A stretch of 64,000 nucleotides of DNA, taken from Rhizobium sp. WYCCWR10014 (GTDB lineage: Bacteria > Pseudomonadota > Alphaproteobacteria > Rhizobiales > Rhizobiaceae). Numbering within the stretch: the stretch's first letter is position 1; each line of letters starts with the position of its first letter. The position numbers were made by a program, and so were the translations under genes. The stretch spans positions 64,316 through 128,315 of the forward strand of contig NZ_LXFU01000049.1 in the NCBI RefSeq assembly GCF_001657485.1. The letters are read 5' to 3'. A model generated the notes under the pieces. It did no database searches. It saw nothing but the letters and a program-made list of their open reading frames with translations, and was not told where the DNA came from. Shown piece by piece: positions 18,150 through 27,321 of the stretch.

Positions 18150-18865
18150 CCAATGTTGCCTGGATCAGGGGCGTGCCGGTCGCCCATCGCGGCTATCACG
18201 ATCTCAACACGCATGTCTGGGAAAACACACTTTCCGCCTTCTCGCGCGCCGTCGAAGCGGGGTTTGCGATCGAATGCGACCTGCACTACGCCTCCGACGG
18301 CGTACCGGTCATCTTTCACGACGAGGACCTGCAGCGCCTGTGCAACCTCCATGGAGACATCCGCGAGCGCACCTCCCGGGAACTCGGACTGATCGCCATC
18401 GGCGGCACCAGCGACAAGGTGCCGACGCTGCGCCAGCTCCTCGATCTCGTCAAGGGCAAGGTGCCGCTGGTGCTAGAGCTAAAGGGGCGGGAGGCCGATG
18501 ACGAAGGTTTCGCTGAGGCCGTGCTCGAGGTGCTCGAAGGCTATGAGGGCAAGGTGGCGTTGATGAGTTTTGACCACTGGCTGCTGCGCGATCTGAAGGC
18601 GCTTGGCTCACCCTACCCGCTCGGGCTGACGGCCGACGGCAACACGCCGGAGGCGTTCAAGACGCATGCGAAGGCGATGGAGATCGGTCTCGATTTCATC
18701 TCCTATTATTATGACGACCTGCCGAATCCCTTCATCACCGGCGAACGCGGAAAGGGCATTCCCGTCATCACCTGGACGGTGCGTGACGAAGAGGCGCGCC
18801 GACGCACATTCGCCAATGCAGACCAGATGACCTTCGAAGGCTTCGATCCGCGTGTGGCTGCTTGA
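18146..18865 (+). CDS. glycerophosphodiester phosphodiesterase
   Basis: The enzyme hydrolyses glycerophosphodiesters to glycerol-3-phosphate and an alcohol. The 239-residue TIM barrel shows the catalytic and metal residues: His14-Arg15 (HRGYHD), the WENTLSAF segment, Glu43 and Asp45 (IECDLH), and the second histidine in FHDEDLQRL. No signal peptide is present, so it is cytoplasmic. It is coupled to the upstream RidA gene by an ATGA overlap. The substrate is probably deacylated phospholipid head groups, which is inference from the family. Confidence 0.93.
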   Translation: MTNVAWIRGVPVAHRGYHDLNTHVWENTLSAFSRAVEAGFAIECDLHYASDGVPVIFHDEDLQRLCNLHGDIRERTSRELGLIAIGGTSDKVPTLRQLLDLVKGKVPLVLELKGREADDEGFAEAVLEVLEGYEGKVALMSFDHWLLRDLKALGSPYPLGLTADGNTPEAFKTHAKAMEIGLDFISYYYDDLPNPFITGERGKGIPVITWTVRDEEARRRTFANADQMTFEGFDPRVAA

Positions 18866-18943
18866 CGCTCGCTTTTTGGCCAAGATCATGCGCAGACTGA
18901 GACAGAGCCGAAACCATCCTCCCACAGGCTTCGCATTTGTCCC

Positions 18944-20134
18944 ATGACTGACGAACTATCCATTCGCGTCGAACGCTCCTTCACCGCGATTTCCCCGGAG
19001 AGCTGGGCCAAGCTTTCCGGAGCGTCGAAGACCTGCGCTACGATTGCCTACAACCCTTTCGTTTCACACGCTTTTCTTTCGTCGCTGGAGGAATCCGGCT
19101 CGGCCGACGCAGAGACCGGATGGCTCGGCCACCATATGCTGCTCGAGACCGATCGCGGCGAACTGATCGGCGCCCTGCCCGGCTATCTCAAGAACCACAG
19201 CCAGGGCGAATATGTCTTCGACCATGGCTGGGCCGACGCCTTCGAACGGGCCGGCGGGCGTTATTATCCCAAACTTCAGTGCTCGATCCCGTTCACCCCG
19301 GCGACAGGCCCGCGGCTTCTTGTCGCCGTGGGGCGGCAGCGGCTGCCGATCCAGAGCGCGATCGCCGAAAGCCTGAAGGAGGTGGTGCGCCGGCTCGGCA
19401 TCTCTTCGGCCCATATCACCTTCGTGCCGGACGAAGAGATCGGCGTCTTCGAGATGGACGGCTATCTGCACCGCACCGACCAGCAGTTCCATTTCATCAA
19501 TGACGGCTATGCCAATCACGAGGAATTCCTCGGAACGCTTGCCTCGCGCAAACGCAAGGCGTTGCGCAAGGAGCGCCGCGCCGCACTCGAACACGGTATC
19601 AGCATCGACTGGCTGACCGGCCGCGACCTGACGGAACGCATCTGGGACCAGTTCTTCAAGTTTTACATGGATACCGGCGGGCGCAAATGGGGCCGGCCCT
19701 ACCTCACCCGTAAGTTCTATTCGCTGATCGGCGAACGCATGGCAGACGATATCCTGCTCGTCATGGCCAGGCGCGACGGGCGCTATATCGCCGGCGCGAT
19801 CAATTTCATCGGTGGCGATACGCTCTACGGCCGTCACTGGGGCTGCATCGAGGATCATCCCTTCCTGCATTTCGAGGTCTGCTATCACCAGGCGATCGAC
19901 TTCGCCCTTTCGAAAGGGTTGAAACGGGTCGAGGCCGGAGCGCAGGGCGAACACAAGCTTGCCCGCGGTTACCTGCCGGTGACGACGCATTCCGCCCATT
20001 ATGTCGCGCATGCCGGCCTTCGCCGGGCGATCGGCGACTATCTCGCGCGCGAGCGCGCCGATGTCGAACAGATGAGCGAGCTGTTGACCGAGCACAGTCC
20101 TTTCCGCAAGGGCGAGCGTCTGCAGGAGGATTGA
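18944..20134 (+). CDS. GNAT-fold N-acyltransferase (COG3146 / FemAB-like)
   Basis: The 396-residue product belongs to the large family of putative peptidogalycan or amino-acyl N-acyltransferases with two GNAT-like halves. Recognisable blocks are YNPFVSHAFLSSLEESG near the N-terminus, RKRKALRKERRAALEHG in the middle, and the C-terminal EAGAQGEHKLARGYLPV, which is the most conserved motif of the family. No signal peptide is seen. The physiological substrate is unknown. It lies 78 bp after the phosphodiesterase gene and 50 bp before the HIT gene on the same strand, so a common transcript is likely. Confidence 0.85.
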   Translation: MTDELSIRVERSFTAISPESWAKLSGASKTCATIAYNPFVSHAFLSSLEESGSADAETGWLGHHMLLETDRGELIGALPGYLKNHSQGEYVFDHGWADAFERAGGRYYPKLQCSIPFTPATGPRLLVAVGRQRLPIQSAIAESLKEVVRRLGISSAHITFVPDEEIGVFEMDGYLHRTDQQFHFINDGYANHEEFLGTLASRKRKALRKERRAALEHGISIDWLTGRDLTERIWDQFFKFYMDTGGRKWGRPYLTRKFYSLIGERMADDILLVMARRDGRYIAGAINFIGGDTLYGRHWGCIEDHPFLHFEVCYHQAIDFALSKGLKRVEAGAQGEHKLARGYLPVTTHSAHYVAHAGLRRAIGDYLARERADVEQMSELLTEHSPFRKGERLQED

Positions 20135-20184
20135 CGCCGCCCTGCCAGCCGCGTTACCCCAACCTGAAACGAGGAGATTTCGCG

Positions 20185-20616
20185 ATGACCAACCCGGCCG
20201 CTTACGACGACAGCAACATCTTCGCCAAGATCCTCCGTGGCGAAATCCCCTCGCACCGGGTCTACGAGGACGAGCATACCATTGCCTTCATGGACGTGAT
20301 GCCGCAGGCGCCGGGCCATGTGCTTGTCCTTCCGAAGGCGGCGTCGCGCAATATTCTCGATGCCGATCCAGCCACCCTCACCCACGCAATTACCGTTGTC
20401 CAGAAGATCGCCAATGCGGTGAAGGATGTCTTCGACGCCGATGGCGTGTTCATCGCCCAGTTCAACGAGCCGGCCGCCGGGCAAACCGTGTTCCATCTGC
20501 ATTTTCACGTCATTCCCCGTCATGAGGGCGCGGCGCTGAAGCCACATTCCGGCAAGATGGAGGATGGTGCCGTGCTCGCCGCCAATGCCGAAAAGATCAG
20601 GGCAGCGCTGGCGTAG
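20185..20616 (+). CDS. HIT family nucleotide hydrolase
   Basis: HIT proteins hydrolyse or transfer nucleotides from phosphoramidate or dinucleoside substrates. The 143-residue product has the histidine triad as HLHFHVIPR near residue 103, and the NIFAKILRGEIPSHRVYEDE N-terminus of the Hint branch. The ATG at 20185 has a GAGGAG site nine bases upstream; the frame is open upstream but without support. It follows the acyltransferase gene on the same strand. The exact substrate is unknown. Confidence 0.94.
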   Translation: MTNPAAYDDSNIFAKILRGEIPSHRVYEDEHTIAFMDVMPQAPGHVLVLPKAASRNILDADPATLTHAITVVQKIANAVKDVFDADGVFIAQFNEPAAGQTVFHLHFHVIPRHEGAALKPHSGKMEDGAVLAANAEKIRAALA

Positions 20617-20673
20617 GGTCAACACCTGTCGATTTCAGGGAATTCAATCCAGACAATCATTTGGAACAAAATC

Positions 20674-20964
20674 ATGATCCGCCACTCGGTCGCATTCCGC
20701 CTCAAGCACCCATCCGGCTCGGCTGAAGAAAAGTCATTTCTCGCCGACGCGCTGGTGCTTGCCAACATTCCGAGCGTGCGAAATTTCGAGCAGCTACGGC
20801 AGACGAGTCCAAAGAACGACTTCACCTTCGGCTTCTCGATGGAGTTCGACGATCAGGCTGGCTATGACGTCTATAACGTCCATCCACTGCATGTAGCCTT
20901 CGTGCGCGACCGCTGGGTGCCCGAGGTCGCCGACTTTCTCGAGATCGACTACACCAGGCTCTGA
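20674..20964 (+). CDS. Dabb-domain (stress-responsive A/B barrel) protein
   Basis: The 96-residue product fits one Dabb domain: it opens MIRHSVAFRLKHPSGS and has the F-E-Q-L-R strand, then a YDVYNVHPLHVAFV segment with the conserved histidines, and ends near VADFLEIDY. Members are small dimeric ferredoxin-like proteins with varied or unknown roles. It follows the HIT gene by 57 bp. A strong bidirectional terminator lies just past it. Confidence 0.85.
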   Translation: MIRHSVAFRLKHPSGSAEEKSFLADALVLANIPSVRNFEQLRQTSPKNDFTFGFSMEFDDQAGYDVYNVHPLHVAFVRDRWVPEVADFLEIDYTRL

Positions 20965-20990
20965 AAAGGGCGCATGCAGATCCGGAAACG

Positions 20991-21018
20991 AAAAAGGCCG
21001 CTGAGAACGCGGCCTTTT
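20991..21018. terminator. bidirectional intrinsic terminator between Dabb gene and clpA
   Basis: The stem AAAAGGCCGC (20992-21001) pairs with GCGGCCTTTT (21009-21018) around a seven-base loop. It has T4 on the plus side and T5 on the minus side. It lies between convergent genes and can end both transcripts. Confidence 0.85.
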
Positions 21019-21037
21019 CCAGTTCGGTGACGGTATC

Positions 21038-23530
21038 TTACTTCTTGCGTGGAACCTTCGGAACCGCGCTTCCCTTCTTCGGGGCGTCGCGGACCTCGGG
21101 CTCGGCCTGCGGCACCGCTTTGGCGCGAGTCTTGCGGGCCGCCTTGGTCTTCAGCTCGCCGTCATCCCCATCATCGCCTTCGGGATGCACGACCTCGGCT
21201 TCGGGCTTCGGCTTGATCGGCGCAGTTTCCGAAATGGCTTCGAGCACGATGCCGGGTTTGCCGTCTTCCTTCGGGCCGACGGTGACGTTGACGACGCCGC
21301 CCTTCTTCAGCTTGCCGAAGAGGATTTCGTTGGCGAGCGGCTTCTTGATCGTATCCTGAATGACGCGAGCAAGCGGGCGGGCGCCCATCTTCTCGTCGTA
21401 ACCCTTTTCCGCCAGCCAGGCGATCGCATCCTCATGCAGGTCGAAGGTGACGTTCCTCTCGGAAAGCTGGGCCTCCAGCTGCATGATGAACTTCTGCACG
21501 ACCTTGTGGATGACGGCCGTCGGCAGCGCCGCGAAAGGAATGATCGCGTCGAGACGGTTGCGGAACTCCGGCGTGAAGAGACGAGTCAGTGCCTCTTCGT
21601 CCTCACCGGTGCGCTTGGACGAGCCGAAGCCAATCGCCGCCTTGGCCATTTCCGACGCACCCGCATTGGTCGTCATGATCAGGATGACGTTGCGGAAGTC
21701 GATCTTCTTGCCGTTATGGTCGGTCAGCGTGCCGTGATCCATGACCTGCAAGAGGATATTGTAAATGTCGGGATGGGCCTTCTCGATTTCGTCTAGCAGA
21801 ACCACGCAATGCGGGTGCTGGTCGACACCATCAGTCAGAAGACCGCCCTGGTCGAAGCCGACATAGCCGGGAGGTGCGCCGAGCAGACGCGAAACCGTGT
21901 GCCGCTCCATATATTCCGACATATCGAAGCGCAGCAGTTCGACGCCGAGCGACGAGGCCAGCTGCTTTGCCACCTCGGTCTTGCCGACGCCGGTCGGACC
22001 GGAGAAGACATAGGCGCCGATCGGCTTGTTCGGCTCGCGAAGGCCGGCGCGCGCCAGCTTGATCGAGGTCGAAAGGGCTTCGATCGCGATATCCTGGCCG
22101 TAGACCACCGAACGCAGTTCCTGCTCGAGATTGGCGAGCACGGCTTCGTCGTCCTTGGAGACGGTCTTCGGCGGAATGCGCGCCATCGTTGCGACCGTCG
22201 CCTCGATCTCCTTTTCGGTGATCAGCTTGCGGCGCTTCGACGGCGGCAGCAGCATCTGGGCCGCACCCGTTTCGTCGATCACGTCGATCGCCTTGTCGGG
22301 CAGCTTGCGGTCGGAGATGTAGCGGGCCGACAATTCGACGGCCGACTTGATGGCATCGTTCGAATAACGCAGGTGGTGATACTCTTCGAAATACGGCTTC
22401 AGGCCCTTCATGATCTCGATCGCATCATCGATCGACGGCTCGCTGACGTCGATCTTCTGGAAACGACGGACCAGCGCCCGGTCCTTCTCGAAGAACTGGC
22501 GGTATTCCTTGTAGGTGGTCGAACCGATGCAGCGAATCGCGCCCGATGACAGGGCCGGCTTCAGGAGGTTCGATGCATCCATCGCGCCGCCCGAGGTGGC
22601 ACCGGCGCCGATCACCGTGTGGATCTCGTCGATGAAGAGCACGGCGCCCGGATATTCTTCCAGTTCCTTGACGACCTGCTTCAGGCGCTCCTCGAAATCG
22701 CCACGGTAGCGCGTGCCGGCGAGCAGCGTGCCCATGTCGAGCGAGAAGATCGTCGCATCGGCGAGCGCTTCGGGAACCTTGCCTTCGACGATGCGCTTGG
22801 CAAGGCCTTCGGCGATCGCCGTCTTGCCGACGCCGGGATCACCGACATAGAGCGGATTGTTCTTCGAACGGCGGCACAGGATCTGGATCGTGCGGCTGAC
22901 CTCGGCGTGACGGCCGATCAGCGGATCGATCTTACCGCCCTTGGCCTTCTCATTGAGATTGACGCAATAGGCCTTGAGCGCATCCTGCTGCTTCTTGGGG
23001 CCGCCCTCTTCCTCGCCGCCGCGCGCCGTCGGCTTGCTGCTTTCGGCTTCGTCTTCGGCGCCGCGCGGGGGACGTGCTTCCGAAACGCCCGGGCGCTTGC
23101 CGATGCCGTGGGAGATGTAGTTGACGGCATCGTAGCGGGTCATCTCCTGCTCCTGCAGGAAATAGGCGGCGTGGCTTTCGCGCTCGGCGAAGATCGCGAC
23201 GAGCACGTTGGCGCCGGTCACCTCTTCACGGCCGGACGATTGTACGTGGATGACGGCACGCTGGATGACGCGCTGGAAGCCGGAAGTCGGCTTCGAATCC
23301 TCGTCATACCCGGTGATCAGGTTGGAAAGTTCGTTATCGACATATTCGACGAGCGTCTTGCGCAACGCGTCGAGATCGACATTGCAGGCACCCATGACCG
23401 CGGCCGCATCGGCATCGTCGATCAGGGCGAGCAGCAGATGCTCGAGCGTCGCATATTCGTGGTGCCGCTCGTTGGCAAAGGTCAGTGCCTGATGGAGCGC
23501 CTTCTCTAAACTAGGCGAAAATGTTGGCAC
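21038..23530 (-). CDS. clpA: ATP-dependent Clp protease ATP-binding subunit ClpA
   Basis: ClpA unfolds substrates and feeds them to ClpP; with ClpS it handles N-end rule substrates. The 830-residue product has the N-terminal ClpN domain (residues 1-145, LEKALHQALTFANERHHEYATLEH). D1 has Walker A GDPGVGKTA and D2 has Walker A GPTGVGKTE, with a DEIEKAHPD Walker B. Unlike ClpB it lacks the long middle coiled coil. The C-terminus has a Lys/Pro/Glu-rich tail of about 60 residues (PIKPKPEAEVVHPEGDDGDD) beyond the usual end. It lies 10 bp downstream of clpS, so both are one transcript. Confidence 0.97.
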   Translation of the reverse strand: MPTFSPSLEKALHQALTFANERHHEYATLEHLLLALIDDADAAAVMGACNVDLDALRKTLVEYVDNELSNLITGYDEDSKPTSGFQRVIQRAVIHVQSSGREEVTGANVLVAIFAERESHAAYFLQEQEMTRYDAVNYISHGIGKRPGVSEARPPRGAEDEAESSKPTARGGEEEGGPKKQQDALKAYCVNLNEKAKGGKIDPLIGRHAEVSRTIQILCRRSKNNPLYVGDPGVGKTAIAEGLAKRIVEGKVPEALADATIFSLDMGTLLAGTRYRGDFEERLKQVVKELEEYPGAVLFIDEIHTVIGAGATSGGAMDASNLLKPALSSGAIRCIGSTTYKEYRQFFEKDRALVRRFQKIDVSEPSIDDAIEIMKGLKPYFEEYHHLRYSNDAIKSAVELSARYISDRKLPDKAIDVIDETGAAQMLLPPSKRRKLITEKEIEATVATMARIPPKTVSKDDEAVLANLEQELRSVVYGQDIAIEALSTSIKLARAGLREPNKPIGAYVFSGPTGVGKTEVAKQLASSLGVELLRFDMSEYMERHTVSRLLGAPPGYVGFDQGGLLTDGVDQHPHCVVLLDEIEKAHPDIYNILLQVMDHGTLTDHNGKKIDFRNVILIMTTNAGASEMAKAAIGFGSSKRTGEDEEALTRLFTPEFRNRLDAIIPFAALPTAVIHKVVQKFIMQLEAQLSERNVTFDLHEDAIAWLAEKGYDEKMGARPLARVIQDTIKKPLANEILFGKLKKGGVVNVTVGPKEDGKPGIVLEAISETAPIKPKPEAEVVHPEGDDGDDGELKTKAARKTRAKAVPQAEPEVRDAPKKGSAVPKVPRKK

Positions 23531-23540
23531 GTTCAGATCC

Positions 23541-23897
23541 TCACTTCTTTTCCATGACGCATTGCAGCGGATGCTGGTGCTGCCGGGCGAAGTCCATCAC
23601 CTGGCTGACCTTCGTTTCCGCTACCTCGTATGTGAATATTCCGCATTCGCCGACGCCGTGGTTATGGACATGGAGCATGATGCGGGTGGCACTTTCACGA
23701 TCCTTCTGAAAAAAACGCTCCAGAATATGGATGACGAATTCCATGGGAGTGTAGTCGTCATTCAAAAGCAGCACACGATAAAGATTGGGCTTCTTGGTCT
23801 TCGGCTTGGTGCGCGTGATGACCGAGGTTCGATTTGCGTTGTCCCCGTTCCTTTCGCTGTCGTTCTGCATCCGGATCGGCTTTGCGATCATTGTCAT
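23541..23897 (-). CDS. clpS: Clp protease adaptor ClpS
   Basis: ClpS delivers proteins with destabilising N-terminal residues to ClpAP. The 118-residue product has a charged variable N-terminus (about 1-35), then the core YRVLLLNDDYTPMEFVIHIL, with the Asn-Asp-Asp pocket that binds the N-terminal amino group. The HNHGVGECGIFTYEVAETK block is the conserved C-terminal half. ATG 23897 follows a GAGGAATGA leader. It sits just upstream of clpA, the expected partner. Confidence 0.96.
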   Translation of the reverse strand: MTMIAKPIRMQNDSERNGDNANRTSVITRTKPKTKKPNLYRVLLLNDDYTPMEFVIHILERFFQKDRESATRIMLHVHNHGVGECGIFTYEVAETKVSQVMDFARQHQHPLQCVMEKK

Positions 23898-24092
23898 TCA
23901 TTCCTCAAGCAATCCGGCGGAGCATGGGAGGGTGCTTTTCCCGCCGAATATCTGAAACACTAACTTAGTTCATAATAGGCTGATTTTAAGCCCCCTGTCA
24001 GACACTGCAATCAAGAAATGCCCGGCATGCACGGGAAAGACCAAAAAAGTCCCCGGTCGATCCCATGCGGGCGCTGCAGCGAAAGTGGAAAC

Positions 24093-24123
24093 AAAAAGAC
24101 CGGCTACAGATGCGTAGCCGGTC
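24093..24123 (-). terminator. terminator of the phasin gene
   Basis: Read on the minus strand, a 10-bp stem GACCGGCTAC / GTAGCCGGTC (24098-24107 and 24114-24123) is followed by five T residues (24093-24097). It lies 45 bases past the phasin stop. Confidence 0.85.
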
Positions 24124-24167
24124 CTCATTTTTCAATATGTAGCGCAGGTTGCGCTTTTGAAATCAGC

Positions 24168-24539
24168 TCATGCCGCAGCAGGCGTCGTCGCCGACACCGA
24201 CTTGGCGGTCTTGACGACGGCAGCCGCGATCGGCGCTTCATAGGGCTTGTAGGCTGATTTGGCGAGATCGGCATACATCTCACTGAGCTTGGTCGTCTCG
24301 GAGACAAAGCCTTCAAAATATGCCTTGATGTAGTTCGTCTGCAGCTCGAAAGCGGCCTCGAAGCTCTTGACGCCGGCCAGCGTTTCGAAATGCGTCACCG
24401 CGTCCTGAAAGGATTTCTTCGAATATTCAGTGGCTTCAGCGGCGATCGCCTGAAAGCCCTTGGTCGTATCCGAATAGGTTTTCAGGGCCGTGTCGACGGC
24501 TTCCTTGCTCTTCTTGTTGGCGTCTTCAATGTTGAACAT
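24168..24539 (-). CDS. phasin family protein
   Basis: Phasins are small amphipathic helical proteins that coat polyhydroxybutyrate granules. The 123-residue product has the Phasin_2 pattern: MFNIEDANKKSKEAVDTALK, then the conserved EATEYSKKSFQDAVTHFETLAGVKS block, and an Ala/Thr-rich tail. ATG 24539 is preceded by GGAGGATGGCTC, a strong ribosome site. Upstream in-frame residues are rejected for that reason. It is monocistronic, with its own terminator downstream. Binding to PHB granules is inferred from the family. Confidence 0.9.
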   Translation of the reverse strand: MFNIEDANKKSKEAVDTALKTYSDTTKGFQAIAAEATEYSKKSFQDAVTHFETLAGVKSFEAAFELQTNYIKAYFEGFVSETTKLSEMYADLAKSAYKPYEAPIAAAVVKTAKSVSATTPAAA

Positions 24540-24757
24540 GAGCCATCCTCCGTTGGGCTGTTGGTGGCGGCAGGGTAGCTGCAATGCACAAATAGTCAAG
24601 TAGTCTTGTGCGCTGCAAAACATCCGGTGGTTGCATTACAATAATATAACAAAGCCCGCGCGCCGGGCACGTACGTCTTTAACTGATTTTGCTAAAATAT
24701 ATCAGAATGCCGCAACCGGAAGTTTTGAATAAATTCTCGTTCCGAATCGAAAAAACG

Positions 24758-24789
24758 AAAAAAGACCGAACGGATCGCGCCGTTCGGTC
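24758..24789 (-). terminator. terminator of the DUF3126 gene
   Basis: On the minus strand a 10-bp stem (GACCGAACGG 24764-24773 with CCGTTCGGTC 24780-24789) is followed by a long T-rich tail (TTTTTTCG). It lies 22 bases past the stop of the DUF3126 gene. Confidence 0.85.
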
Positions 24790-24811
24790 CTTTTGAAGCT
24801 TTAGAACGCGA

Positions 24812-25015
24812 TCAGAGATCGACGTCGAGGATCGCCATCGAAAAGTTGTAGGAGCGGTCGCCGTCCTCGTCATCGATATAGACGACGCCCAGAAATTCTT
24901 CGCCGAGATAGACTTCCGCAGAATCATCCTTGCGGGGACGCGCCTTGACGATCATCTGCGGATTGAACATGCGCTTGAAATAGGCGTCGAGCTTCTTGAT
25001 TTCTTCTGGCTTCAC
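24812..25015 (-). CDS. DUF3126 family small protein
   Basis: The 67-residue acidic protein (EEIKKLDAYFKRMFN at the start, EVYLGEEFLGVVYIDDEDG in the middle) matches the DUF3126 family of Rhizobiales. No function is known. It has no signal or membrane helix. It stands 140 bp from cysE, both on the minus strand, and has its own terminator. Cotranscription from cysE is not excluded, since cysE is 5' to it. Confidence 0.9.
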   Translation of the reverse strand: MKPEEIKKLDAYFKRMFNPQMIVKARPRKDDSAEVYLGEEFLGVVYIDDEDGDRSYNFSMAILDVDL

Positions 25016-25155
25016 TCTTTCATCTCCGTAAGCGGTCTTGATTGGCCGCTTCTTGCACAGGAAATGCAGCGGTGTAAAGGCAAGGTTGCCGTTTGCTCAT
25101 GGCTCTCCCCGCTCGGATCCCGCCGACTTTTCCTATCCTTGTTTCCAATGGGCGC

Positions 25156-25989
25156 TCAGATATCGGCGCCGATCACCTGGTCCATGTTGCGCGACGGCTC
25201 GGAACAACCTGCCTCACCGACGACCTTGGCCGGCACACCCGCGACTGTCTTTTTGGGCGGCACCGCCTTCAATACGACGGAGCCGGCGGCGACGCGTGAG
25301 CAATAGCCGATCTCGATATTGCCGAGGATCTTGGCACCGGCGCCGATCATGACGCCGGAGCCGATCTTCGGATGGCGGTCGGCGCCCTCCTTGCCGGTGC
25401 CGCCAAGTGTGACGCCGTGCAGGATCGAGACGTTGTCGCCGATGACGGCCGTCTCGCCGACGACGAGGCCGGTGGCGTGGTCGAGGAAGATGCCCTTGCC
25501 GATACGGGCGGCCGGATTGATGTCGGTCTGGAAGACGCTGGAGGAGCGGCTCTGCAGATAAAGCGCAAAATCACGCCGGCCGCGGTTCAGCAGCCAATGG
25601 GCGAGACGATGCGTCTGCAGCGCATGGAAGCCCTTGAAATAAAGCACCGCCTCCATGAAGCGCAGGCAGGCGGGATCGCGGTCATAGATCGCCTGGATAT
25701 CGACGCGCAGGATGGAGCTCCAGTCCGGCCAGTCGAGGAGCATTTCCTCGAAGGTCTGGCGAAGCAGGTTCGCCTGCATGTCGGGGTGATCGAGACGTTC
25801 GCAGATGCGGTGGATGACGCATTCCTCGAGCGAATGGTAGTTGATCACGGTCGAGTAGAGGAAGGCGGCGAGAACCGGGTCCCGTTCGGCTGCGAGCCGG
25901 GCTTCCTCGCGCAGGCTGTCCCAAATGGGATCCATCACCTTCAGCGGATGGCCGGTGTCAAAAGCACGAATGTCAGTCTTTGCGACCAT
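25156..25989 (-). CDS. cysE: serine O-acetyltransferase CysE
   Basis: CysE makes O-acetylserine from serine and acetyl-CoA for cysteine synthesis. The 277-residue product has the N-terminal helical domain (about 1-140) and a C-terminal left-handed beta-helix with hexapeptide repeats. The active-site histidine lies in GIFLDHATGLVVGE. The HGVTLGGTG segment binds acetyl-CoA. I start at ATG 25989 (MVAKTDIRAF). Starts at 26010 and 26094 are in frame but give non-family residues. Sensitivity to cysteine feedback is typical of the family and not tested here. Confidence 0.95.
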   Translation of the reverse strand: MVAKTDIRAFDTGHPLKVMDPIWDSLREEARLAAERDPVLAAFLYSTVINYHSLEECVIHRICERLDHPDMQANLLRQTFEEMLLDWPDWSSILRVDIQAIYDRDPACLRFMEAVLYFKGFHALQTHRLAHWLLNRGRRDFALYLQSRSSSVFQTDINPAARIGKGIFLDHATGLVVGETAVIGDNVSILHGVTLGGTGKEGADRHPKIGSGVMIGAGAKILGNIEIGYCSRVAAGSVVLKAVPPKKTVAGVPAKVVGEAGCSEPSRNMDQVIGADI

Positions 25990-26117
25990 CGCCGCTCTCC
26001 TCGCTGCCATCAGGAATGCCGTTTTCGGAATGCCAATATATAGAGGAAAACGCCAATAACATAAATGGGTGCCGTAGCCATGGTTTTTTAGCATGGTTTT
26101 TCGGCATCACGATGTTG

Positions 26118-26903
26118 TCAGCGATGGGCGACCCTTGCATAGAAGGCCAGCACCGCGTGCTTGAAAACCCTGTCGCCGACGGCGAGCATATGATCACGGC
26201 CCGGAATATCGAGCGCTTCGGCATTTTGCATCAGCGCCGCCAATTCCTGCGGCGAGCCGGCGATATCGTCCTTGGTGCCGACGCCGATCAGCGTCGGCAT
26301 ATCGAGCTTGGCCATATCGGAGCGGGCGACGAGATCGCGCGAGCCGCGGATACAATTGGCAAGAGCGACCCGGTCGCTTTTCGTCTGCTCGGCGAAGGCG
26401 CGGAACATGCGGCCGCGGGCATTCGTCACCGCGTCGAGCGAGGGCGCCAGCAGCGCATCGGCGATTGGGTCCCAGTCGCCGACGCCGTCGGTCATGCCGA
26501 TGCCGAGGCCGCCGAGCACCAGTGAACGGACGCGATGCGGATTGGCAAGTGCGGCAAAAACGGAAATGCGCGCGCCCATCGAATAGCCCATGACATTGGC
26601 TTCGGGGATGCCGAGATGGTCGAGCAGCGCGATCGCATCGCCGGCCATGACCCATGGACGATAGGCTTCGGAATCGTGCGGCTTGTCGCTTGCGCCGTGG
26701 CCGCGATTGTCCATGGCGATCACCCGGTAGCCGGCATCACCAAGCGTCTTCAGCCAGCCCGGATGCACCCAGTTGACGTTTGCGGTCGAGGCAAAGCCGT
26801 GGATCAACAACACGGGCACACCGGCCGGATCGCCCTCATCGAAGAAGGCGAGCTGCAGTCCGTCATGGGTGAAGCTCGAAAATGTGGGCGTATTCAAGTT
26901 CAT
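26118..26903 (-). CDS. alpha/beta fold hydrolase
   Basis: The 261-residue product is a canonical alpha/beta hydrolase. It has the oxyanion segment LLIHGFAST, the strand MDNRGHGASDKP, the nucleophile elbow GYSMGA (Ser), and a C-terminal DIPGRDHMLAVGD with the catalytic His. Esterase, lactonase or haloperoxidase-like activity is possible. The substrate cannot be read. The ATG at 26903 follows an AAGGAAGG site. It is divergent from the zinc-finger gene. Confidence 0.9.
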   Translation of the reverse strand: MNLNTPTFSSFTHDGLQLAFFDEGDPAGVPVLLIHGFASTANVNWVHPGWLKTLGDAGYRVIAMDNRGHGASDKPHDSEAYRPWVMAGDAIALLDHLGIPEANVMGYSMGARISVFAALANPHRVRSLVLGGLGIGMTDGVGDWDPIADALLAPSLDAVTNARGRMFRAFAEQTKSDRVALANCIRGSRDLVARSDMAKLDMPTLIGVGTKDDIAGSPQELAALMQNAEALDIPGRDHMLAVGDRVFKHAVLAFYARVAHR

Positions 26904-27048
26904 CGGGCCTTCCTTTTTGGCGCGACCATAGTCGAGCGGCCTTTCATCGTGAAGCCAAAAACTGTGTCCGGTGAGGCGGTTTGGCTCTACACATTTGCGG
27001 CGAAGGCTTATAAGGTTCGCGCACATTTCAAAGCATTCGGAGAGCGAC

Positions 27049-27294
27049 ATGGCCGGCCACAACATTCCCCACTTCCAGAACGACGGCGGTCACCGCGTTA
27101 TCGAAGTCGGCGTCAAGGAATTCATGTGCACCGGCGCTTCGGCTCCCTTCGATCATCCGCATATCTTCATCGACATGGGCGACGACAACGAGAAGGTATG
27201 TTCCTACTGCTCGACGCTCTATCGTTTCAATTCCGCGCTCAAGCCCAGCCAGACCAATCCGGCCGGTTGCGTTTTCCACGTGAAGGCGGCGTAG
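27049..27294 (+). CDS. zinc-finger domain protein, NDUFS6-like complex I accessory subunit
   Basis: This 81-residue protein has the CHCC zinc-finger pattern: Cys27, a histidine in PFDHPHIF (36 or 38), Cys51 and Cys54 (CSYC). It closely resembles the mitochondrial complex I subunit NDUFS6 and its alphaproteobacterial homologues. The ATG at 27049 begins MAGHNIPHFQ. It is not near the nuo operon in this window. Its likely job is in complex I maturation or stability, by inference from mitochondria. Confidence 0.88.
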   Translation: MAGHNIPHFQNDGGHRVIEVGVKEFMCTGASAPFDHPHIFIDMGDDNEKVCSYCSTLYRFNSALKPSQTNPAGCVFHVKAA

Positions 27295-27321
27295 TCAGTC
27301 CAGATCCGGATCGGACGGGCA

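Noticed and set aside
24018..24257. Short plus-strand frame over the phasin terminator
   Set aside because: It spans the terminator stem and has no ribosome site or domain.
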